A DNA stretch of 10,711 nt from an uncultured Eubacteriales bacterium (GTDB lineage Bacteria; Bacillota; Clostridia; Oscillospirales; Oscillospiraceae). The number at the start of each line of letters is the position of its first letter. Positions within the stretch are counted from its first letter, which is position 1. The translations under genes were made by a program, and so were the position numbers. The stretch is from the NCBI GenBank assembly GCA_900553135.1, contig USCO01000069.1:1-10711 (forward strand), in the 5' to 3' direction. Of the stretch, positions 5,415 to 10,711 are shown one piece after another. The notes below the pieces were generated by a model. That model did no database searches, had not been told where the DNA came from, and was given only the letters and a program-made list of their open reading frames with translations.

Positions 5415-8072
5415 TCATGTGGCCGGGTCTTCCGGCTGGGTGGGATTGGAGTGGTCCCCGCCCTGTTCCGGCTCCTCCGGATCGGTGGTGGGGGCGTTGG
5501 GATCATCGGGATCGGTCCCGGTCTCCGGGTCCTCTCCCGGCTCTCCGGTCTCTCCCTCACCGGGCTCCTCCGGCACGCCGGGATCGGTGGCGTGGACCGT
5601 ACAGGTGGTCAGGGCAGGCAGAGAGGAGTAGAAATACTTGCTGTCGCTGGCCCAGGCGCCGCCCACGCTCTCCCGGGAGAGGTTCAGATAGCAGACGCTG
5701 CGGATGCTGGCCTCGGGGCAGTAGGGACCCGCCAGGTGATAGTATCCGCTGGGCTCGCCGTTTTCATCCAGAATGGGGTCGTCCACACACACCCGCACCA
5801 GAGAATTGGAGCCCTCCTCCAGGGAGTGGCAGGTGCAGGAGAAGGAGGGACGGTCCTCGGGGAAGACATAGGCGCTGGCCACCCGGTTACCTCTGGGATC
5901 GTACTGGCAGGCCTCAATGGCGCTTCCGCCGCAGTCCAGACAGTAGGTCACAGACACCAGGCCGTCGGGAGTACCGAAGTTCTTGTTGGACAGGCCCTCG
6001 TGGACGGGGCTCATCACCTTTTTCCACACCTGAGCGGCGGGGTTGATGCCCGAGGTGCTGACATACTCGTTGATCTCGTAGCCCACCCAAACAGCCGCGG
6101 TGTAGTAGGGGGTGTAACCCACGAACCAGCGGTCGTACTTGCTGTCGGTGGTACCGGTCTTACCGGCCACGGTCATGCCGCTGATAGCGGCCTCGCCGCC
6201 GCCGCCCTCGGTGACCACGCTGGTGAGCATGGAGTTCATATAGTAGACGGTGCTCTCCTTGAGCACGGACTCCTCCTGGCGGGTGTTGTCCAGAAGCACG
6301 TTGCCCTTGCTGTCCTCCACCCGGGTGTAGGTGCGGGCCTCGCGGTAGACGCCGCCGCTGGGGAAGGTGGCGAAGGCATTGGCCATATCCCGGGTGGTGA
6401 CGCCGTCGGTGAGGCCGCCCATGGACAGGGGGGCCACGTCGATATCGCTGCGCACCTTGCCGTTGATGACCCGTCCGCTCTCCAGGGGCAGATGGAACTT
6501 CTGGGTGGCAAAGTCAAAGGAGCCTGCGGGGGTGACCATATCGGCCAGCACCCGCACCGCCACGGTGTTGTAGGAGTTTGCCAGAGCCTGACGCACGGTC
6601 ACCTGGCCCCGGTACACGCCGTCCACGTTGACAGGCCAGGCCTTGCCGCCCATAACCTGATAGGGGTAGTCGGGCACCACGGTAATGGGGCTGATGAGTC
6701 CCATCTCAATGGCGGGGGCGTAGACGGTTAGGGGCTTGATGGAAGAACCGGGCTGGCGCTGGGCATTGGTGGCCAGGTTATAGCCGCGGTTGATGGTCTT
6801 TTCTCCCAGCCGTCCGACCAGGGCCACAATGTCCCCCGTCTCGTTGTCGATGACGGTAATGGCGGACTGCAGCTTCTGGCCCGACTTTTTGGAGGTGTAG
6901 TTCAGGGTGTTGGGGTCCTCATAGACGGCCTCCACCTTGGCCTGGACCTCCGGGTCCACACAGGTGTAGATCTTCAGGCCGCCGCTGGAGAGCATCTGGC
7001 TGATATACTGGTCGGAGTAGCCGGTCTGCTCCTTCAGATCGTTCATCACGTCGGTGATGACCTGCTCCTCGTACCAGGTGTAGATGTCGGAATCGGTCTG
7101 GCCGTCGCCGGAATTGGTGCCCACAAAGACCAGCTCCTGGGCCACGGCTTCGTCATACTCCGCCTGGGTGATCTTCTCCTGCTTGAGCATCTGGCCCAGG
7201 ATGACCTCCTGGCGGTACTTGTTCCACTGCTTGCCGTACCACAGCTCGCCCTCGGAGTTTTCCACCCGGGCGGTGGAGTAGGGGCCGTACTTGGAGGGGT
7301 TGTTGGTGATGGCAATGAGGCTGGCGCACTCGGCCAGGGTCAGATCGGAGGCGGACTTGCCGAAATACTTTTCGGCGGCCGCTCCCACGCCCTCACAGCC
7401 GCTGCCCAGGGGGATGACGTTGAGGTAGAGCTCCAGAATGACATCCTTATCATACTTGGCGTCCACATTCAGCGCCCGGAAGATCTCGGTGATCTTACGC
7501 TTGACGGTGGTCTCGTTGTAATCGGTCAGGTTTTTGATGAGCTGCTGGGTGATGGTGGAGCCGCCCTGGATGTCTCCGCCGGTGAACATGCTGAACACCG
7601 CCTGGGCGGTGCGCCACCAGTCCACGCCGTTGTGGGTCCAGAACCGCCGGTCCTCAATGGCGACGGCGGCATCTTTCAGATACTGGGGCATGTCCTCGTA
7701 GTCCACCCACTCAGAGCTGGTAACGCTGAGCACCTGGCGAAGCTCCTTGTACTCCCCGGTGTCCTTGTCCTGATAGTACATGACGCTGTTTTCGTTCAGG
7801 GCGAAGCTGTCCAGGTCCATGTCGGCGTTGGGCAGGATCACATTGATGATATACACCGCTCCGAAGCAGCACATGATGGCGCAGGTGGTCACAAAGATGA
7901 GCAGCAGGGTGCCGATGGCTCTCAGGGCACGGCTGCCCCCCTTCTTCTTGGAAGATCTGCGCCGGGGCGCGCCGCCGGAACTGGAGCTGGCGCGGCTGCC
8001 GGAATGGGTTCTGGTCCTGGTACGGGACTGCCGGTCCCCGGAGGGACGGGAAGGATAATTTTGTTCAGACAC
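5415..8072 (-). CDS. ponA: Class A penicillin-binding protein (PBP1A type)
   Basis: A bifunctional peptidoglycan synthase of 885 residues: it polymerises lipid II glycan chains and cross-links their peptides outside the membrane. A basic Ser/Arg-rich cytoplasmic tail (1-50) leads to one membrane helix (about 52-80). The GT51 transglycosylase domain follows (about 90-265), with catalytic Glu140 in AIEDRRFWTH and GGSTITQQLIKNL (170-182). The transpeptidase domain (about 400-690) has all three penicillin motifs: S443-S-I-K446, S500-Y-N502 and K638-T-G640. After it comes an unusual region with nine cysteines (711-824) and an acidic Pro/Glu/Asp/Thr tail (829-885). The start is GTG 8072, with GGAGGT at 8080-8085, seven bases upstream. 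It is a single gene with its own promoter and terminator, divergent from the DUF1292 gene. Confidence 0.95.
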   Translation of the reverse strand: MSEQNYPSRPSGDRQSRTRTRTHSGSRASSSSGGAPRRRSSKKKGGSRALRAIGTLLLIFVTTCAIMCCFGAVYIINVILPNADMDLDSFALNENSVMYYQDKDTGEYKELRQVLSVTSSEWVDYEDMPQYLKDAAVAIEDRRFWTHNGVDWWRTAQAVFSMFTGGDIQGGSTITQQLIKNLTDYNETTVKRKITEIFRALNVDAKYDKDVILELYLNVIPLGSGCEGVGAAAEKYFGKSASDLTLAECASLIAITNNPSKYGPYSTARVENSEGELWYGKQWNKYRQEVILGQMLKQEKITQAEYDEAVAQELVFVGTNSGDGQTDSDIYTWYEEQVITDVMNDLKEQTGYSDQYISQMLSSGGLKIYTCVDPEVQAKVEAVYEDPNTLNYTSKKSGQKLQSAITVIDNETGDIVALVGRLGEKTINRGYNLATNAQRQPGSSIKPLTVYAPAIEMGLISPITVVPDYPYQVMGGKAWPVNVDGVYRGQVTVRQALANSYNTVAVRVLADMVTPAGSFDFATQKFHLPLESGRVINGKVRSDIDVAPLSMGGLTDGVTTRDMANAFATFPSGGVYREARTYTRVEDSKGNVLLDNTRQEESVLKESTVYYMNSMLTSVVTEGGGGEAAISGMTVAGKTGTTDSKYDRWFVGYTPYYTAAVWVGYEINEYVSTSGINPAAQVWKKVMSPVHEGLSNKNFGTPDGLVSVTYCLDCGGSAIEACQYDPRGNRVASAYVFPEDRPSFSCTCHSLEEGSNSLVRVCVDDPILDENGEPSGYYHLAGPYCPEASIRSVCYLNLSRESVGGAWASDSKYFYSSLPALTTCTVHATDPGVPEEPGEGETGEPGEDPETGTDPDDPNAPTTDPEEPEQGGDHSNPTQPEDPAT

Positions 8073-8190
8073 TTGTCATACCTCCGACTTGTGAGGGGGT
8101 TCGCCCTCATGGTCCATGGCCTTGGGTTTGCGCGCCCACGGTGGGGTGCGGCCGCGATTTTATTGTCATGACGGCAAAAAATCAGTATAT

Positions 8191-8218
8191 ATTATACCAT
8201 ATTCTCCCCATTTGTCCA
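8191..8218 (-). promoter_or_regulatory. Promoter of the PBP gene
   Basis: On the minus strand TGGACA (8218-8213) and a perfect TATAAT (8196-8191) are 16 bp apart, with an extended -10 TG. The predicted leader is about 110 nt. It contains a hairpin (8092-8097 with 8104-8109) six bases before the ribosome binding site. Confidence 0.7.
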
Positions 8219-8270
8219 TCCCAGGATTTTCCCGCTGAAACTTCTCCCAAAATTTTGCCTGCCCACCTAC

Positions 8271-8299
8271 TTGCATTTTTTCCGCTGACAGGGTACAAT
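8271..8299 (+). promoter_or_regulatory. Promoter of the DUF1292 gene
   Basis: TTGCAT (8271-8276) and TACAAT (8294-8299) are 17 bp apart. It is divergent from the PBP promoter, with about 50 bp between the two -35 boxes. It may also drive the 6S RNA, for which no separate promoter was found. Confidence 0.7.
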
Positions 8300-8331
8300 A
8301 GGGGCAGAAGATAAGCAGGAGGTATTCCCCC

Positions 8332-8643
8332 ATGAGCGAAGCGTTCGGTCCCGACTTCATCACCGTTACCGATGAGGACGGCAACGAGTTTGAGCTGGAG
8401 CTGGTCGACTCTCTGGAGTATAACGGCACCACCTATCATGCCCTGTTCCCCGCTGTGGAAGAGGACGAGGAAACTGGAGAACCCAAGGACATCGACGCCG
8501 ATGACGAGGAGTACGGTCTGGTCATTATGAAAGTGGTGGAGGAAAACGGCGAGGAGCTGCTCTCCACCCTGGACAGCGACCAGGAGATGGAAACCATCTA
8601 CAACCTGTTTATGGAGCGCTTCTTCGAAGAGGAAGACGAATAA
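8332..8643 (+). CDS. DUF1292 family protein (YrzB-like)
   Basis: A very acidic 103-residue soluble protein. The opening segment FITVTDEDGNEFELELVDSL (9-28), followed by YNGTTYHALFPA and YGLVIMKVVEENGEELLSTL, is typical of the DUF1292/YrzB family of Firmicutes, whose role is unknown. The length fits the family. The C-terminus is Glu/Asp-rich (FFEEEDE). The start is clear: AGGAGGT at 8317-8323, eight bases before the ATG. In Bacillus, yrzB lies near yrrK and yrzL, which are not in this window. Here it is followed eight bases later by the first helix of a 6S RNA. Confidence 0.88.
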   Translation: MSEAFGPDFITVTDEDGNEFELELVDSLEYNGTTYHALFPAVEEDEETGEPKDIDADDEEYGLVIMKVVEENGEELLSTLDSDQEMETIYNLFMERFFEEEDE

Positions 8644-8647
8644 CCGT

Positions 8648-8905
8648 TGACTTCAGGTGAACTTTCCTGCTCGGTGCGTGATGGGCTCTTTTAAACCCAC
8701 ATTTCTTAAACGGGACGCCCCCCTCACGGCGTGGCTTGCAGGCCTCCCGGCCCCCATTGAGGTCGGCTGGAAGTTGGAAGCAGTAAAGCATCGTGGAGGC
8801 GACCCACCTGCCATCACGTGCAGGTTTTAAACGGGTCCACACGGCCAGAGCGGGGTATACAAAGATCACTTGGAACTGGGCCGCGGCGCAAGCCGCGGTC
8901 TTTTT
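8648..8905 (+). ncRNA. ssrS: 6S RNA (SsrS)
   Basis: About 250 nt with no credible ORF, folding as a long interrupted rod. A closing helix pairs 8652-8660 with 8866-8874, and a second pairs CCTGCTC (8666-8672) with GAGCGGG (8848-8854), extended by GG (8673-8674) with CC. A large central bubble follows, and then an apical stem around 8732-8780. The 3' side of the bubble (about 8795-8835) has a GGCGACCCACCTG segment and a small hairpin (8806-8811 with 8820-8825), as in other bacterial 6S RNAs. 6S RNA binds the sigma-A RNA polymerase holoenzyme by mimicking an open promoter, and lowers transcription in stationary phase. It ends at a strong terminator. Identification is by fold and recalled motifs, not by a covariance search. 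Confidence 0.78.
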
Positions 8906-8906
8906 T
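8879..8906 (+). terminator. Terminator of the 6S RNA
   Basis: CCGCGGC (8881-8887) pairs with GCCGCGG (8892-8898) across a GCAA tetraloop. Two further closing pairs bring it to 8879-8900, and a run of T follows (8901-8906). Confidence 0.92.
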
Positions 8907-8961
8907 ATATCTTTTTCCATGAACAAAGCGTAAAAGCTGCCCCTTCCTTTCCCCCGCCCCC

Positions 8962-8990
8962 TTGAATCCGGGGAAAAAGTTTTGTATAAT
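8962..8990 (+). promoter_or_regulatory. Promoter of the foldase gene
   Basis: TTGAAT (8962-8967) and a perfect TATAAT (8985-8990) are 17 bp apart. The predicted start is near 8997, leaving a leader of about 64 nt. This makes the foldase gene independent of the 6S unit, which ends 60 bp earlier. Confidence 0.8.
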
Positions 8991-9060
8991 GTCATGGAAT
9001 GCCGCCTCCTTTCCAGGAAACCGGCGTTCTTAACTCAATGACGAGAGGACGGAACAAACT

Positions 9061-10611
9061 GTGAGTGCATCCAGAGAAAAAAAGACCCGCCAGGGCTCTA
9101 CCTATGCTCAGCAGCGCAACAACCGCGCTGAGCAGAGCAGCAAGGCCAAGCGGGTAATCTACATCATCCTGGGCGTCGTCATCGCCGCCCTGGCCGTGGC
9201 CCTGCTGGTGTGGGACAGCGGCTTTTTCCAGAAGCGGGCCGTAGCCCTCACCGTGGACGGCGAGGACTATACCGTCGCTGACGTACAGTTCTATTATAAC
9301 TCCATCTATCAGACTACCGCCATGTACGCCCAGTACGGCATGGTGGAAGGCTTTGACAGCACCGTGGACCCCAAGGATCAGATCCAGGACGAGGAGACCG
9401 GTACCACCTGGCACGACTACTTCCTGCAGTCTGCCATTGATGCTCTGACTGAGAACACCATGATCCGCCACGAGGCCGAGGCGCAGGGCTACACCCTCTC
9501 CGCGCTGGGTCAGGCCTACGTGGACCAGCAGCTGGAGCAGATGGAATCCCAGGCCCGCTCCAGCGGCTACAGCCTGAACTCCTACCTGAGCCTGAACTTC
9601 GGCTCCTATGTGGATAAGGCGGCCTACACCAAGATCGTCACCAACGACGCCATTGCTACCTACTACCAGAACGACCGCCAGAACGGTCTGACCTACACCG
9701 ACGAGGAGCTGGAGGCCTACTATCAGGAGCACGCCGACGAGCTGGATACCTATAACTACTCCGTGCTGACCATCCAGGCCAACGTGCCCACCGAGACCGA
9801 CGAGGAGGGCAACACCGTCGAGATGACCGACGAGGAGAAGCAGGCCGCCTTTGACACCGCCAAGGCTGAGGCCCAGGCTCTGGCCCAGGAGCTGCAGCAG
9901 AAGGTGTCCTCCGGCAGCGACATCCAGGCTCTGGCCGACGAGTATCAGGACAAGCTGTTCAGCTCCACCGTTCACTCCACCGCCATGGGCAACAGCAACG
10001 CTCTGAGCTCCGCTCCCTATGCCGAATGGCTCTTCGACTCCGCCCGTCAGAACGGCGACGTGAGCATCCAGGAGAGCGACCGCAGCGATTCCTACGTCTA
10101 TAACTACTACGTCGTCCAGTTCGAGGGCCGTCAGCGCGACGAGTCCGCCACCGCCGACGTGCGTCACATCTTCGTCTCCGCCGGCAGCACTCCCACCGAC
10201 GAGACCTTCGCCACCGCTGAGGAGACCGCCCAGACTCTGCTGGATCAGTTCAAGTCCGGCAGCGCCACCGAGGAGGACTTCGCCATCATGGCCCTGCAGA
10301 ACACTGCCGACACCTCTTCCAAGGAGTCCGGCGGCCTGTACACCGGCGTGTCCTCCAGCAGCGGCTTTGTGGATACCTTCACCGATTGGTGTCTGGACTC
10401 CAGCCGCCAGCCCGGCGACACCGGCCTGGTGAAGAACGAGGGCAGCAGCTCTCAGGGCTGGCACGTGATGTACTTTGTGGGCTGGGACGATCCCACCTGG
10501 AAGCTGTCCATCCGCTCCACCAAGGCCTCTGAGGACATGACCCAGTGGCTGGAGGAGCTGACCGCTGATGTGGAAGCCACCCAGGGCAGCGGCATGAAGT
10601 ACGTAGCCTAA
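9061..10611 (+). CDS. Membrane-anchored parvulin-like peptidyl-prolyl isomerase/foldase (SurA/PrsA type)
   Basis: A 516-residue surface protein. A basic cytoplasmic head (1-30) precedes one membrane helix (about 31-51, VIYIILGVVIAALAVALLVW). There is no lipobox cysteine, so unlike Bacillus PrsA it is an anchored protein and not a lipoprotein. A SurA/PrsA-like N-terminal helical region follows (about 62-225: VDGEDYTVADVQFYYN, TYTDEELEAYYQEH). Two parvulin-like segments come next, a degenerate one at about 232-356 and a better one at 366-475 with ADVRHIFVS, GGLYTGV, PGDTGLV and GWHVMYFVG. Such proteins help exported proteins fold outside the membrane. The start is GTG 9061, with GAGAGGA at 9043-9049. 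It has its own promoter and terminator. Isomerase activity is uncertain because the motifs diverge; a pure chaperone role is possible. Confidence 0.82.
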   Translation: MSASREKKTRQGSTYAQQRNNRAEQSSKAKRVIYIILGVVIAALAVALLVWDSGFFQKRAVALTVDGEDYTVADVQFYYNSIYQTTAMYAQYGMVEGFDSTVDPKDQIQDEETGTTWHDYFLQSAIDALTENTMIRHEAEAQGYTLSALGQAYVDQQLEQMESQARSSGYSLNSYLSLNFGSYVDKAAYTKIVTNDAIATYYQNDRQNGLTYTDEELEAYYQEHADELDTYNYSVLTIQANVPTETDEEGNTVEMTDEEKQAAFDTAKAEAQALAQELQQKVSSGSDIQALADEYQDKLFSSTVHSTAMGNSNALSSAPYAEWLFDSARQNGDVSIQESDRSDSYVYNYYVVQFEGRQRDESATADVRHIFVSAGSTPTDETFATAEETAQTLLDQFKSGSATEEDFAIMALQNTADTSSKESGGLYTGVSSSSGFVDTFTDWCLDSSRQPGDTGLVKNEGSSSQGWHVMYFVGWDDPTWKLSIRSTKASEDMTQWLEELTADVEATQGSGMKYVA

Positions 10612-10632
10612 TTTCTTTTCTCTTGCAAACCC

Positions 10633-10668
10633 AGGACCGCCGGCCAGTTGGCCGGCGGTCCTGTCTTG
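10633..10668 (+). terminator. Terminator of the foldase gene
   Basis: A perfect 13-bp GC-rich stem (10633-10645 with 10650-10662) closes an AGTT loop. The following T tract is poor (GTCTTG), so the hairpin is very strong but the tail is weak. Confidence 0.75.
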
Positions 10669-10711
10669 CCCTGCGGACACTTCCGTGATATCATCCTGTT
10701 GCTGAAAGGAG
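10666..10711 (+). promoter_or_regulatory. Promoter and ribosome binding site of the next gene
   Basis: TTGCCC (10666-10671) and TATCAT (10689-10694) are 17 bp apart with an extended -10 TG. GAAAGGAG ends the window at 10704-10711. The coding region itself lies outside. If the -10 is correct the leader is very short (about 10 nt before the ribosome binding site). Confidence 0.5.

Noticed and set aside
8609..8995. Minus-strand ORF over the 6S region
   Set aside because: There is no ribosome binding site or protein family, and the region folds as a structured RNA with a plus-strand terminator.
9038..9064. Eight-codon ORF ending at the foldase GTG start
   Set aside because: An ATG (9038) with a stop overlapping the GTG looks like a leader peptide with coupled translation, but it has no ribosome binding site of its own and the length is within chance.
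8992..10680. Minus-strand ORF of 562 codons opposite the foldase gene
   Set aside because: It is a Gly/Val/Leu-rich shadow that runs through the terminator. The plus-strand protein has a membrane anchor, recognisable domains, a promoter and a terminator.

Overview
The window looks like a chromosomal segment of a GC-rich gut-type Clostridia, probably Oscillospiraceae (Flavonifractor, Lawsonibacter or Intestinimonas-like). This is inferred from the Bacillus-type aspartokinase, a PheB-type (UPF0735) ACT protein, a YrzB-like DUF1292 protein, strong GGAGG ribosome binding sites, GTG and TTG starts, and sigma-A-type promoters. No mobile element, CRISPR array, tRNA or rRNA is visible. The content is mostly housekeeping.

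Layout. (1) Positions 1-2220: the terminator of an unseen upstream gene, then a GNAT acetyltransferase and a MATE efflux pump on the plus strand. The MATE gene has its own near-consensus promoter overlapping the GNAT stop codon. Between that promoter and the start codon sits a strong intrinsic terminator, with a possible pseudoknot that would compete with it. This is the best candidate for an undescribed regulatory RNA in the window. (2) Positions 2224-5305: a minus-strand operon running ACT/HTH regulator, homoserine dehydrogenase, aspartokinase, which covers entry into aspartate-family (Thr/Lys/Met) synthesis. A bidirectional terminator separates it from MATE. The aspartokinase carries a consensus internal ribosome binding site for a separate beta subunit. 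(3) Positions 5369-8218: a bifunctional class A penicillin-binding protein on the minus strand, with an unusual cysteine-rich C-terminal region and an acidic Pro/Glu/Asp tail. (4) Positions 8271-10662: a divergent plus-strand set with a DUF1292 protein, a 6S RNA with terminator, and a membrane-anchored parvulin-like foldase with its own promoter and terminator. (5) The last 45 bases hold a promoter and ribosome binding site for a gene outside the window.

How the parts relate: the amino-acid operon forms one functional unit, in which the ACT/HTH protein is a plausible regulator of the two enzymes. The PBP and the foldase both act at the cell surface but are separate transcription units. The 6S RNA lies just after the DUF1292 stop codon and no separate promoter for it was found.
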